From Mycobacterium sp. (GTDB lineage: Bacteria > Actinomycetota > Actinomycetes > Mycobacteriales > Mycobacteriaceae), in the NCBI GenBank assembly GCA_020438845.1, contig JAGQTV010000072.1, positions 62,001 to 126,000 on the forward strand: DNA of 64,000 nt, written 5' to 3'. The notes beneath the pieces are model-generated. The model had not been told where the DNA came from, searched no databases, and saw only the letters and a program-made list of their open reading frames with translations. Both the position numbers and the translations under genes were made by a program. Shown one piece after another: positions 16,744 to 25,039 of the stretch. Each line of letters opens with the position of its first letter. Positions within the stretch are counted from its first letter, which is position 1.

Positions 16744-18315
16744 CTACCCGGCTGTCGGCGTCGGCTTTCCGAAGAGATACCCCTGCGCGCGGTCCACTCC
16801 CAACTCCCGCAACGCGCACAACTGAGCCTCCGATTCAACCCCTTCGGCGACCGTGATCAATCCATACTCGCGCGCAACGAAGACCAGGGCCCTGACTACG
16901 CGTTCATCGTCTCGATCCTCAGGGAGATCATGAACGAAGCTCTGATCGATTTTCAATGCGTAGAGATTGAGATTGCGAAGTTCGGTGAACGCGCCATAGC
17001 CGGTGCCGAAGTCGTCCAGAGCGACCCGGCAGCCCACATCGTTCATGTCTCGGGAAAAGGTTCTGGCCACCTCCGGTGAACCCAGCGCGATGGTTTCGGT
17101 GATTTCAAAGTCGATCTTGTCCGTGATGCCGGGGCCGGCGGTGCTCAACGCCTGAAGGATCTCACTCGTCGCCGTCGGGTCACCGATGGTCTGCCCCGTT
17201 ATGTTCACCGAGACACGTCTACCTGCGCGCGCTAAGTCGATGGCCCTTCTGACCATAAATCGATCGATGACGCCGATCAGCCCGTGCCGTTCGCAGTGTG
17301 GAAGGAACTCGTCGGGCGTCAAGATGGGCCCGCCCCCGACGAGTTGCAGTCGCACCACCAACTCCTCGGTAACCGTTTCCCTCGTCGCGATATCCACGAT
17401 CGGCTGGGAATAGACCAAAAGCCGTCCCTCGTCGATCGCCTCGCCGATGCGCCTTTCCCACAGGGTTCGTTCAGCTGCTCTACGCTCGATCTCCCTGCGG
17501 AGGGTGATGTCTGTGCGTATGGTCACAAATTCGCTGATCGCCCCATTCGAATCGCGTAACGAGAATCGTTGGGTGAGAACCGAGAGGATGTCCGGTCCAC
17601 GGCGAATGGACTCCTCCTCCGAGAAGTTCTCCCCGGCACGAAGTCGAACCACAGCCCGTCGCGAACCTTCCAGGGCATCACGGGGCAGGATTTCGCTCTC
17701 GGTTCGACCGATCACGTCCCCGGCCGACTTCTTCCCGAACAACTGGCAAAAAGCCTTGTTCACCAGTGTGAACCGGTTGCTGAAATCCCGGACCGAGATC
17801 GCCGACGGGTTGTTTTCCACAATCGCCTCAAAGCGCTGACGGTTCTGGAACACCCGCTCTTCGGCGTCCTTCAGCAGGCGCCTCTGTTCCACCATCGACT
17901 TTGCTACCGTCTGGAGTTCCAGCTCAGTCGCGCGGCGCTTGTCATCTGCAGCCAACTGGGCGGTCATATCTCGAAGGATTCCGACAAACATCGGCACGCC
18001 TGCGATGTCGACCTCGGTAACCGACAGGTGCGCGGGAAAGCCGGACCCATCTTTGCGGATCGCCGTCACGGTACGGCCGACACCGATGATGTGCGACACG
18101 CCAGTGATCAGGTAGTCGGACAAGTATCGGTCGTGCTCAGACCGGAACGGCTCGGGCATGAGAATCCGGACGTTCTCGCCAATAACCTCGGCCGCAGAGT
18201 AACCGAAGGTCCATTCCGCCCCACGATCAAATCTGCGGATCAGGCCGGCACTGTCGATCATGATGACCGATTCGTGAATGTCCACTGCGGCGGCTGGCTT
18301 GGGACCTGTGACCAC
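16744..18315 (-). CDS. PAS-PAS-EAL cytosolic c-di-GMP phosphodiesterase-like protein
   Basis: I place the start at GTG 18315 because GGAGG lies exactly eight bases upstream. The open frame to 18411 lacks such a site. The product has 523 residues with no TM. PAS 1 (about 12-125; VTAIRKDGSGFPAHLSVTEV), a coiled linker, PAS 2 (about 165-285; RFEAIVENNPSAISVRDFSN) and an EAL domain (about 295-523) follow in order. The EAL tripeptide is ELV (E318, with R322), a variant known among GGDEF-less EAL proteins. VNIT, EITET, DDFGTGYG, LKIDQSFV and AEGVES are intact, so phosphodiesterase activity is plausible. No GGDEF is present. PAS domains may sense redox, light or a ligand; the cofactor is not predictable. 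Confidence 0.85.
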   Translation of the reverse strand: MVTGPKPAAAVDIHESVIMIDSAGLIRRFDRGAEWTFGYSAAEVIGENVRILMPEPFRSEHDRYLSDYLITGVSHIIGVGRTVTAIRKDGSGFPAHLSVTEVDIAGVPMFVGILRDMTAQLAADDKRRATELELQTVAKSMVEQRRLLKDAEERVFQNRQRFEAIVENNPSAISVRDFSNRFTLVNKAFCQLFGKKSAGDVIGRTESEILPRDALEGSRRAVVRLRAGENFSEEESIRRGPDILSVLTQRFSLRDSNGAISEFVTIRTDITLRREIERRAAERTLWERRIGEAIDEGRLLVYSQPIVDIATRETVTEELVVRLQLVGGGPILTPDEFLPHCERHGLIGVIDRFMVRRAIDLARAGRRVSVNITGQTIGDPTATSEILQALSTAGPGITDKIDFEITETIALGSPEVARTFSRDMNDVGCRVALDDFGTGYGAFTELRNLNLYALKIDQSFVHDLPEDRDDERVVRALVFVAREYGLITVAEGVESEAQLCALRELGVDRAQGYLFGKPTPTAG

Positions 18316-18623
18316 CTTCGACGCCTCCGCAGAAGTTCTGGCCTCGCCCCGGAAGCATGCGGCTCGGCGTGTGAACGAGATACGTGGACTACTCGAACAC
18401 CATAAGGCCACCTATGCGCCCGAGTTTGGCATACACCGACAGCCCGCTGCAGACGGTTATGCCGGGCGTCATGTGTCGGGGAGTCTTTTCTGTGTTGGCG
18501 GCCCACCCTGCCCGCCCGACCAGATCTTCGATGCCTCCACCGCGGCCTGTGCTTCGGACGTGGTTCCCGGCGCGCACCAGGGCGCCCCGCGGTCTGCGCT
18601 ACTCTCCGCCCAGCAGCAGCTTG
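18316..18623. other. Intergenic stretch without a supported gene
   Basis: 308 bp between the EAL gene start and the stop of the next minus-strand gene. Several open frames cross it but show no RBS or recognisable protein. It must contain the promoter of the EAL gene on the minus strand. I cannot assign -35 or -10 boxes with confidence, and I see no strong hairpin. Confidence 0.5.
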
Positions 18624-19160
18624 TCAGCGCAGCATGTCGTCGATGGCCGCCGCAGTCAAAACGTAAGCGGCATGACTGCCGATCGCGCTGGCCTGAGCGT
18701 CCAGCGGCCATTTCCAGGGGAGCGGGGTCTTGCCCAGCAGAGGGAACGCCACCGACGTCATGGTGCCCAGCGCGGCACCGAAGATCAAGGTGGCCTTGGG
18801 TTCGCCAAAACGGTTGCGTAACAACACATGCAGAATCCCGAATGCCGACCCGTAGGTCCACCGCAACGCCAAGGTGATCAAGCCGGCCTCGCGGTTGGTG
18901 GGCGTCGGCAGATTCAAGATGCCGGCGACGATCTGACCGGGCACCACACTGTCGTCGTAGTCCAAGCCCTCGCGGGACCATAGCCCCCGGACCGGGGTGC
19001 CGTCGGCCAGCGTCGTCACGCCCGTGTAGCGGCCACGGCGCAGGGCACGTTTGAGGTGATACCACGCAGCCATCGCCGCGGTACCGCTGAACCCAGCCAC
19101 CAAGCCCCGAGTCAGCCACGGTAACCGGAGCTGCCTTTTCTGAAATCCCTGCACAGCCAC
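18624..19160 (-). CDS. Hypothetical integral membrane protein
   Basis: Starting at GTG 19160 gives 178 residues. The frame stays open to 19292, but that part would overlap the divergent gene at 19200. Three or four hydrophobic segments are visible (LTRGLVAGFSGTAAMAAWYHL, LITLALRWTYGSAFGILHVLL, ATLIFGAALGTMTSVAFPLL, HAAYVLTAAAI). The loop GLDYDDSVVPGQIVAGIL has several acidic residues. No family is recognised. It diverges from the MgtC/DUF4010 gene with 39 bp between starts. The start codon is uncertain because no good ribosome site is seen. Confidence 0.6.
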   Translation of the reverse strand: MAVQGFQKRQLRLPWLTRGLVAGFSGTAAMAAWYHLKRALRRGRYTGVTTLADGTPVRGLWSREGLDYDDSVVPGQIVAGILNLPTPTNREAGLITLALRWTYGSAFGILHVLLRNRFGEPKATLIFGAALGTMTSVAFPLLGKTPLPWKWPLDAQASAIGSHAAYVLTAAAIDDMLR

Positions 19161-19199
19161 CGAGGTTAAACGACCAGCATCCGATAGTGGCGAGGATCT

Positions 19200-20546
19200 A
19201 TGCTCGTCGCGGTGAGTTGGCAACAGATCCAACCCTTTCTGGTGGCGCTGGCCATCGGACTGTTGCTCGGATTCGAGCGCGAGCGTAGCCACACCCGCGA
19301 ATTGACGGCCGGATCGCGGTCATTCGCGCTGCTGACGCTGGCCGGAGCAGTCGCGGCGAGCATCGGCACCTGGGCGGTGGTGGTCGGACTGGTCTGCGTC
19401 GGAACACTGGTGATCCTGGCCTATTTCCGCACCAGCAAGGACGATCCGGGTACCACTACCGAGATCGCCGCATTGGTCGCCTACCTGCTCGGCGCGCTGG
19501 CCTACACGCGGCCGGGCTTGGCAGTGGCGCTGGCGGTCATCGTGGTCGCACTGTTGGTCTCCAAGGCTCGGATCCACCGTTTCGCCCGCGAGATCGTGAG
19601 CGAGATCGAACTGGAAGACGCCATCAAATTCTTCGTGGTGGCTTTCGTGGTGCAGCCACTGCTACCCGACCGACCGCTGGGTCCCTACGGTGTCCTCAAC
19701 CCGGCGAAGGTGTGGCTGCTGGTCGTGCTGCTGACGGGAATCGGCTGGATCGGCTATATCGGGGTGCGGGCGTTAGGACCGCAACGCGGCCTCCTGGTCA
19801 CCGGACTTGCCGGTGGGTTCGTCTCGGCGTCGGCGACCACTGCATCCATGGGCCGGATAAGCCGTGCCAACGGGGTGCGCGCACCGCTTGCCGGCGCACT
19901 GCTCGCCAGCGTCGCCACCTTCATCCAACTGCTGATCGTGATCGGCGTGGTCAACCCGGACGTGCTGCGGCGGCTGTGGCCGGCCTGCGCCACCGGCGCC
20001 GCCGTCCTGGTGATCATCGCGGGGCTGGTCTATCGAGCGGCCCAAAAGGACACGGCCCAAGAGGACCCGGCGCAGAAGGACCCGGCGCAGAAGGACACGG
20101 CGCAGAAGGACACGGCGCAGAAGGACACCGCCCCAACCAACACCGAGGTCGACCAAAGCACCATGGCCCCGATCCCGGGAAGCCGGCCGTTCGCGTTGCG
20201 GCCGGCTTTGATCCTGGCGGCGGTGCTAACGTTCGCCTTGCTCGTCGGACGATGGGGCGCCGACCTGTTGGGCGCCAACGGGGCCGTCCTGGCCGCATTC
20301 GCCGCCGGACTGGCTGACGCGCACGCCGGGTCGGTCGCCGCCGCCAGTTTGGCGGCCCGCGGCGACATCACGTCCAACTCAGCACTGCTGGCAATCGCCG
20401 CGGCACTCGGCTCAAACCTGATCGTCAAAGCGGTTTTAGCCTTCACCGCTGGAGGCCGCCGGTTCGGGCTGGGATTTCTGCTGGGAATGATCGCGCCCAC
20501 CGTGGTGTTCGCCTCGGCGATTTTCGTCGCCATCGGCGCGGCGTGA
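19200..20546 (+). CDS. MgtC/SapB-like plus DUF4010 membrane protein
   Basis: 448 residues. The N-terminal five helices carry the MgtC-like signature (ALAIGLLLGFERER.HTRELTAGSRSFALLTLAGA, then ILAYFRTSKDDPGTTTEIAALVAYLLGAL). The C-terminal half (GLLVTGLAGGFVSASATTASMG, and after 355 AAFAAGLADAHAGSVAAASLAARG) matches the DUF4010 repeat. About 12 TMs in total. The architecture is widespread in bacteria and sits in the cytoplasmic membrane; transport or Mg2+-related regulation is suspected but not shown for this type. The loop between the two halves of DUF4010 holds six AQKDT/AQEDP pentapeptides from a 15-bp repeat, which is unusual. It converges with the vWA gene across a probable hairpin. Confidence 0.82.
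   Translation: MLVAVSWQQIQPFLVALAIGLLLGFERERSHTRELTAGSRSFALLTLAGAVAASIGTWAVVVGLVCVGTLVILAYFRTSKDDPGTTTEIAALVAYLLGALAYTRPGLAVALAVIVVALLVSKARIHRFAREIVSEIELEDAIKFFVVAFVVQPLLPDRPLGPYGVLNPAKVWLLVVLLTGIGWIGYIGVRALGPQRGLLVTGLAGGFVSASATTASMGRISRANGVRAPLAGALLASVATFIQLLIVIGVVNPDVLRRLWPACATGAAVLVIIAGLVYRAAQKDTAQEDPAQKDPAQKDTAQKDTAQKDTAPTNTEVDQSTMAPIPGSRPFALRPALILAAVLTFALLVGRWGADLLGANGAVLAAFAAGLADAHAGSVAAASLAARGDITSNSALLAIAAALGSNLIVKAVLAFTAGGRRFGLGFLLGMIAPTVVFASAIFVAIGAA
20040..20129. repeat. 15-bp tandem repeat (6 units) in the MgtC/DUF4010 gene
   Basis: Six in-frame units starting at 20040, 20055, 20070, 20085, 20100 and 20115, of the form GCSCARRAGGACMCG. The last three are almost identical. They encode AQKDT, AQEDP, AQKDP, AQKDT, AQKDT, AQKDT, a charged cytosolic loop. 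Near-identity of the later units suggests recent expansion. Confidence 0.9.
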
Positions 20547-20550
20547 TGAA

Positions 20551-20609
20551 GAATTCGCCCGACTGCGGCCGCGGACACCGGGGACCACGGCCGCCGGCCA
20601 GGCGAATCC
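20551..20609. terminator. Hairpin between convergent genes, possible bidirectional terminator
   Basis: Between the MgtC/DUF4010 stop (20546) and the vWA stop (20614) there are nested inverted arms. GAATTCGCC (20551-20559) pairs with GGCGAATCC (20601-20609), and GCGGCCG (20565-20571) pairs with CGGCCGC (20588-20594). There is no T-tract, as is common in mycobacteria. It could end both convergent transcripts. Confidence 0.55.
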
Positions 20610-20613
20610 GCTG

Positions 20614-21273
20614 CTACGTCGTGGGCTGTCCGGGCTGACCCATGGCCGCCGCGCGCTCCACCTCATCGAAACCAACATCTTTGAAGGACCCCGCTGCGCG
20701 CGCCATCCTGATCTTGGTGGAGACCGACGAATAAGCGGAGCGGTTGGAAGCATAGGACCGCTTGTCGTAGGTCATCGCGCGACTGCGGTCCATGCCCATG
20801 CGCGCACCTACCTCGACTGCGTCCATTTCCGCGCCGAGGAAGATGAACTCCCAGTTGTAGACCTCGCGTTGCTGGGTGATCAGCGCCTTGACCGCCTCCC
20901 AGGTCCACACGCGACTGGAGTTCTCCATGCCGTCAGTCATGATCAGACAGACCACCTGGCCGGGTCGCTGATCATCGGGTAGGGCCGAAAGCTGTTCACC
21001 CACTTCCGTGATGAATCGGCCGGCCGAGTCCAGCAGGGCGGTCATGCCGCGGGGTTGCACGACGAACTCTGGCACCTTGTGGATGTCGGTCGGCGGGTAG
21101 AGCACCTCGTACTCGGTGTCGAAGTGGGCAAGGGTCACCTGACATTGCCCTGGGTGCTGGCGCTGGCCGTTGATCAGTTCTCGCCAGCCGTCCTCGGTGG
21201 CCGCGACACAGTCACTCATCGATCCGGATCGATCGAGCAGGGCGGCGATCAAGGTCTTGTTGGGCTCGGTCAA
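20614..21273 (-). CDS. von Willebrand factor type A domain protein
   Basis: The open frame runs to 22083, but the protein begins LTEPNKTLIAALLDRSGSMSD. I take TTG 21273, seven bases after AAAGG, as the start, giving 219 residues. DRSGSM is an intact MIDAS (DxSxS) metal site. VVCLIMTDGMENSS supplies the later MIDAS aspartate, and the fold ends near 190. No signal peptide or TM is present, so it should be cytosolic, as in TerY-like vWA proteins, binding a partner through Mg2+. The 5' leader contains a small GC hairpin (21296-21313) and a 13-bp palindrome lies farther upstream. It diverges from a membrane protein gene. Confidence 0.78.
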   Translation of the reverse strand: MTEPNKTLIAALLDRSGSMSDCVAATEDGWRELINGQRQHPGQCQVTLAHFDTEYEVLYPPTDIHKVPEFVVQPRGMTALLDSAGRFITEVGEQLSALPDDQRPGQVVCLIMTDGMENSSRVWTWEAVKALITQQREVYNWEFIFLGAEMDAVEVGARMGMDRSRAMTYDKRSYASNRSAYSSVSTKIRMARAAGSFKDVGFDEVERAAAMGQPGQPTT

Positions 21274-21389
21274 GGTGTTGCCTTTCGTCGTAGAACGGGG
21301 GCGAACACCCCCGAAGTGAAAACCGTCCCCGTTGGGAGGTCGACTCCTGGTCAACGCGCCAGCCCGTGAACAAGTTCCCAAAAAACTAG

Positions 21390-21402
21390 ATAACTCAGTT
21401 AT
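21390..21402. promoter_or_regulatory. Palindrome ATAACTCAGTTAT, candidate operator
   Basis: A perfect 6-1-6 palindrome in an AT-rich patch of an otherwise GC-rich intergenic region between the divergent vWA (start 21273) and membrane-protein (start 21478) genes. Such short AT palindromes often bind MarR/TetR/ArsR-type dimers. No regulator gene is adjacent, so the binding protein is unknown. Confidence 0.5.
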
Positions 21403-21477
21403 ACGGAAACATCGGACATCCCGCACAGAGGCAAAATCGACCCCGCCGCAACGCCGTGCCGGTAGGGTCGCTTTTCC

Positions 21478-22341
21478 ATGAGCCGGCAAGACTTTCGCAG
21501 CCGAATGGCAGAGCGCCGCAGTCGCCTGATGATGTCGCGAAACATGACCGTGGCCCAGGCCGTGATCGCTCGGTTCAAGGAGATCGATGGTGGCACCCAG
21601 GGCGTCCTGGTGTCGGTTCAGGTGTTCACCGTCATCATTCCCCTGATGATCCTCGGGTACAGCTACTTCACCGGGTTCGCCGACAACGCCAACGCGGGGA
21701 CGATCTGGATTCGCGAACTCGGCCTGGTCAGGCCGACCAGCGACACCGTTCGCGGCGCGTTCGGCGATCCAGCCGGCCTTCAGTCGAAGTGGACCTTCAT
21801 CGGCCTCGCCGCGTTTCTGGTCTGGGGTGTCCCGATGACGGTGACGGTGGCAGGAATGTTCGCCAAGGCGTGGCAGCGGGAGCCGTTGGACTTGAGACAG
21901 CGCCTGGGGCGAGGGGTGCTGTGGTTCGTGCTCTACTTGACGATGATCGCGGTGCGGGAGCGAATCGCCTTCGGGACCGAACACCACGGAGTGGTCCAGT
22001 TGGGGTTCTACCTCCTTGCACTCATTCCGGTGTGGGTCTTCTGGTCGCTGACCCCGGTGATACTGGTCCGCGACGGCGGGCACGGTTTCCGCTACCTCAC
22101 ACTCGCCGGATTGGCTGGCGTGGTGATCGACGGCATCATCATCCCGGTCATCGGCCGGGTGGTTTTCCCGACCATGATCGACAGCTGGACCGAATTCGGC
22201 CCGATCGGTGTAGCGATGGCGTTAATGACCTGGTGTGGGCTGATCGGCACCGGGTGGGTCGTCACGGCATGCGTCGGGGCGGTGCTGTGGGAGCGCACGG
22301 CACCAACGGACACCGTTCTGGAGGCCCAGACCGCGACGTAG
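21478..22341 (+). CDS. Hypothetical integral membrane protein (about 6 TM)
   Basis: 287 residues. A basic cytosolic N-terminus (RQDFRSRMAERRSRLMMSR) precedes hydrophobic helices at about 40-65, 105-130, 145-162, 175-200, 208-235 and 245-272. The order of helices and long first extracytoplasmic loop recall YihY/BrkB-like proteins, but I see no decisive motif. It ends 9 bp before the P450 gene, so the two are probably co-transcribed; a link in function is not evident. It diverges from the vWA gene across a region with a 13-bp palindrome. Confidence 0.7.
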   Translation: MSRQDFRSRMAERRSRLMMSRNMTVAQAVIARFKEIDGGTQGVLVSVQVFTVIIPLMILGYSYFTGFADNANAGTIWIRELGLVRPTSDTVRGAFGDPAGLQSKWTFIGLAAFLVWGVPMTVTVAGMFAKAWQREPLDLRQRLGRGVLWFVLYLTMIAVRERIAFGTEHHGVVQLGFYLLALIPVWVFWSLTPVILVRDGGHGFRYLTLAGLAGVVIDGIIIPVIGRVVFPTMIDSWTEFGPIGVAMALMTWCGLIGTGWVVTACVGAVLWERTAPTDTVLEAQTAT

Positions 22342-22350
22342 GGTGGGACT

Positions 22351-23673
22351 ATGACGTTGCCGCCAGGTCCCCCGCTGCCGGCATTCGCGCAGACCGCACT
22401 GATGCTGCGTTGGTGGTCGGCATTCGCGTCGGCTTGCCAACGTCGCTACGGCGATGTGTTCACGGTGCAGCTGACCGGCTGGGGGGCGGGTGTCTACCTT
22501 GCCAATCCGGCCGACATCAAGACCGTATTCGCCGGAGATCCGCGCATCTTCCATGCCGGTGAGGCGAATTCGGTGCTCAGTGGGATGCTGGGTCGGAGTT
22601 CGGTTCTGGTCCTGGACGAGGACGTCCACCGCGACCGCCGCCGGCTGATGATGGCCCCGTTTCATCGCGATGCCGTGGCCCGTCAGACCGGCCTGATCAC
22701 CGAGATCGCCGCCGCCAATATCGCTGCCTGGCCGATCGGCACCGAATTTTCGGTCGCCCCCAAGATGTCCGAGATCACCCTGGAGGTGATCCTGCGCACC
22801 GCCATCGGCGCCAGCGACCCGGCTCGGCTGGCGGCGCTTCGCACGCTGATGCCCCGATTGCTCAAGCTGGGCTCCTGGGACACGCTGGCCATCGCACGGC
22901 CGCGCCTGCAACGGCACTGGCCGTGGCGATCACTGCGCCATCGCATTGCCGAGGCCGATGCGTTGCTCTATGCCGAGATCGCCGACCGCCGCGCCGACCC
23001 GAACCTGGCAGAGCGCACCGACGCGCTGGCGATGCTGGTCCGCGCCGCCGACGAAGACGGGCGGCAGATGACCGACCGCGAATTGCGCGACCAATTGATG
23101 ACCCTGCTGCTGGCCGGTCACGACACCACGGCTACCGCCCTGTCCTGGGCGTTCGAACGCCTCGTTCGGCATCCGGCGATTCTGGCCAAGGCGGTGGCAG
23201 CCGCCGAAGCCGGAGACGAGGAGTATCTCGATGCGATCGCCAAGGAGACGTTGCGCATCCGACCGGTGATCTTCGACGTCGGCCGGGTGCTCAAAGAGCC
23301 CGTCGAGATCGCCGGCTACCGGCTCGACGCAGGTGTCACCGTCATCCCGGCAATCGGGTTGGTGCATGCCAGCCCAGCGCTCTACGACCAGCCCGAGCAG
23401 TTCCGCCCGGAGCGGATGATCGGCGCCACGCTATCCCCCACCACCTGGCTGCCGTTCGGCGGTGGCAACCGTCGTTGCCTGGGCGCCAATCTGGCCCTGG
23501 CCGAGATGCGGGTTGTGCTGGGCGAAGTACTCCGTCGTGTCGATTTGGACACCACAACCTCCCGCGGGGAGCAGCCGCGGGTCAGCGGAGTCATTCACCA
23601 GCCGAGCCGGGGTGCGCGCGTTCGGGTGCGCTCACACCGGGCTGCGCGCGCGCTCGCCAGCTCCGGAACCTGA
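22351..23673 (+). CDS. Cytochrome P450 (CYP135/CYP138-like)
   Basis: 440 residues, a complete soluble P450. It opens with the proline-rich hinge LPPGPPLPAF. The I-helix oxygen-activation motif AGHDTT is at 255-260, the K-helix ETLR has E299, and the haem loop FGGGNRRCLG has ligand C376. The N-terminal pattern (YGDVFTV, DPRIFHAGEAN, LGRSSVLVLDEDVHRRRRLMMAPF-type segment) resembles the mycobacterial CYP135/138 group; subfamily naming needs alignment. It will need ferredoxin and reductase partners encoded elsewhere. The substrate is unknown. It follows a membrane protein gene by 9 bp. The last 20 residues are Arg/Ala-rich and probably disordered. Confidence 0.93.
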   Translation: MTLPPGPPLPAFAQTALMLRWWSAFASACQRRYGDVFTVQLTGWGAGVYLANPADIKTVFAGDPRIFHAGEANSVLSGMLGRSSVLVLDEDVHRDRRRLMMAPFHRDAVARQTGLITEIAAANIAAWPIGTEFSVAPKMSEITLEVILRTAIGASDPARLAALRTLMPRLLKLGSWDTLAIARPRLQRHWPWRSLRHRIAEADALLYAEIADRRADPNLAERTDALAMLVRAADEDGRQMTDRELRDQLMTLLLAGHDTTATALSWAFERLVRHPAILAKAVAAAEAGDEEYLDAIAKETLRIRPVIFDVGRVLKEPVEIAGYRLDAGVTVIPAIGLVHASPALYDQPEQFRPERMIGATLSPTTWLPFGGGNRRCLGANLALAEMRVVLGEVLRRVDLDTTTSRGEQPRVSGVIHQPSRGARVRVRSHRAARALASSGT

Positions 23674-23725
23674 GCTCTGCCCACATTCCCGCACCTCCGG
23701 AATGAAGTCGCACTACTGTGGCTAC

Positions 23726-24040
23726 ATGGTGAGCTCATCGCGGGTCGCCGCCCTTGCCGGCGCCGCGCTTCTAGCTGCTGCGCAGTTGGCCGCCCTGCCC
23801 TTTGCCGCAGTTGGCCACGCCGATGACGGCTGCGGCGCGGCAATGTATTTCAACGCCGCAACCAATCAGTGCGAGTTCTATCCGGCCGTCGGGCCGGGCC
23901 CAGTTGGACCCGGCCCAGTTGGACCCGGCCCAGTTGGACCCGGCCCAGTTGGGCCCGGGCCGGTCGGACCCGGACCGGTCGGGCCCGGACCGGTCGGACC
24001 CGGGCCGGTCGGACCCGGACCGTTAGGGCCCGGACGCTAG
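23726..24040 (+). CDS. Small secreted GPGPV-repeat protein
   Basis: ATG 23726 gives 104 residues; GTG 23729 is also possible. A signal peptide (SSRVAALAGAALLAAAQLAALPFAAVGHAD) is followed by a short Cys-containing segment (GCGAAMYFNAATNQCEFYPAV). Then come eight GPGPV units, one GPGPL and a final GPGR. The tail has Gly/Pro every other residue and should be extended or polyproline-II like. No homologous function is known to me. Architecture (signal, two cysteines, Pro repeat tail) parallels the gene at 60581. It could lie in the cell wall or be released. Confidence 0.75.
   Translation: MVSSSRVAALAGAALLAAAQLAALPFAAVGHADDGCGAAMYFNAATNQCEFYPAVGPGPVGPGPVGPGPVGPGPVGPGPVGPGPVGPGPVGPGPVGPGPLGPGR
23891..24025. 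repeat. 15-bp tandem repeat (9 units) encoding GPGPV
   Basis: Nine in-frame 15-base units from 23891 to 24025. Units 2-4 are identical (GGACCCGGCCCAGTT), while units 5-9 switch to CCGGTC-type endings. Two clusters of like units point to stepwise duplication. Likely variable in length between strains. Confidence 0.92.
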
Positions 24041-24100
24041 ACGACCGGAGCAGTCGTCGCCAACATCGAAGCCCTGTAAAACGATGGGCGGTACTGGGCT

Positions 24101-24346
24101 GTGGTCAGAAATCCGCGCATCTGGATCTACTTGGTGGTCGGCCTGGTGGCCGCAGCCCTGATCGGCTACTCCCAGTGGCGGGACTCCGACGCGCAGCGTC
24201 TGCAGCGCTGCATCGAGGCTTCCATCAATCAGATGAAGCAGGACACTCCTGCGCTCGCCGGTTTCGACAATGCCCAACCCGTCCTGGTCACCATGGCGCG
24301 AGCAAGCTGTATCAAGCAACTCGGGATCAACCGGCAAACAACGTAA
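24101..24346 (+). CDS. Small membrane-anchored hypothetical protein
   Basis: 81 residues from GTG 24101. One N-terminal TM helix (IWIYLVVGLVAAALIGYSQW) with an Arg before it is followed by a helical domain of about 50 residues with two cysteines (QRCIEASINQMKQ and ARASCIKQLG) that could form a disulfide outside the membrane. No family is recognised. It follows the GPGPV-repeat gene by 60 bp and converges with the HNH-like gene 13 bp away. Confidence 0.6.
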   Translation: MVRNPRIWIYLVVGLVAAALIGYSQWRDSDAQRLQRCIEASINQMKQDTPALAGFDNAQPVLVTMARASCIKQLGINRQTT

Positions 24347-24359
24347 GGCCGCCTCGTTC

Positions 24360-24815
24360 CTATGAGGTGAGTACGACCAGGTACTGCCCGCCACCGGCTT
24401 GGACCCGCGACTCGACGTGGAGACTTGGAGCCAGCCGACTCAGGCGATCCACCAACCACTCCGCCGCCGCGGTTGCATCCGCTTCGGTCGGGCATCGACC
24501 CATCGCTTCGCTGCCACGCTTTCGAGCCAACCGCTCGGTGCTGGTAATGATTGACGCGGGGTCTGCAACAAATAGTTGTGTGGGCCACTCAACTGTCGGA
24601 GCGATGGCGCCCTTTTTGGTGTTACATCCCCGGTGCGCAAGCCTCTCGCTTCCGAAGACCGATTCTGTTCCCTTGCCTTTCGCTTTGCTCCTGCTGGTCA
24701 TGCTGTCAATGCTCGGACCGCGGTCGTCGTTGACCGACATCTCCGGGTCAACCGCCTCGTCGCATAGCCAGCACCGCCACCCGTCGGCCTCCCCGATTTC
24801 GTCAAGCCGAGTCAT
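24360..24815 (-). CDS. HNH-nuclease-fold protein with degenerate catalytic motif
   Basis: 151 residues. CWLCDEAVDPEMS at the N-terminus and SERLAHRGCNTKKGAI match the zinc CxxC pair and the C-terminal 'LAHxxCNxxKG' half of HNH endonucleases. Between them the usual (V/I)DH that carries the first catalytic His reads SIDSMTS, with Ser in place of His. The fold is probably kept while nuclease chemistry is doubtful. The last 70 residues form a separate alpha/beta region with no motif I know. Starting ATG 24815 overlaps the stop of a tiny upstream ORF (ATGA). It lies downstream of the nitrile-hydratase-like operon in the same orientation. Confidence 0.62.
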   Translation of the reverse strand: MTRLDEIGEADGWRCWLCDEAVDPEMSVNDDRGPSIDSMTSRSKAKGKGTESVFGSERLAHRGCNTKKGAIAPTVEWPTQLFVADPASIITSTERLARKRGSEAMGRCPTEADATAAAEWLVDRLSRLAPSLHVESRVQAGGGQYLVVLTS

Positions 24816-24925
24816 CGTGCCTCTTCCATGTCGGACTCATTTAGCACTGCGTCGTAGTTACTTGCCTCGGACGGCTTCCGCACCGTCGCCTGCTTCGGCG
24901 ATACCGACAGGTCATGGGTCACCAT
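24812..24925 (-). CDS. Possible 37-residue ORF coupled to the HNH-like gene
   Basis: ATG 24925 opens a 37-residue frame (MVTHDLSVSPKQATVRKPSE...ESDMEEAR) whose TGA overlaps the ATG of the HNH-like gene as ATGA. Composition is charged and polar with no membrane segment. The overlap is what argues for translation; there is no strong ribosome site and no homologue I recognise. The frame remains open to 24997. It may be a coupling leader or chance. The rest of 24926-25039 shows no gene. Confidence 0.28.
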   Translation of the reverse strand: MVTHDLSVSPKQATVRKPSEASNYDAVLNESDMEEAR

Positions 24926-25039
24926 AGGCAACCCAGCCAACAGTGCCACACCGGAACTCCTGACGACCGAAGGGCAACTGGAATCGCGGCATGCCATGAG
25001 GGCGCAGGTACAACGCCCGAAACCGTTGTCAGAAACGCC

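Noticed and set aside
20614-22083. Long minus-strand frame upstream of the vWA gene
   Set aside because: The upstream part is antisense of the membrane-protein gene and shows no homology; the vWA fold begins at TTG 21273.
23891-24025. Regular repeats that could be taken for a CRISPR array
   Set aside because: Units are contiguous with no spacers and encode a continuous reading frame after a signal peptide.
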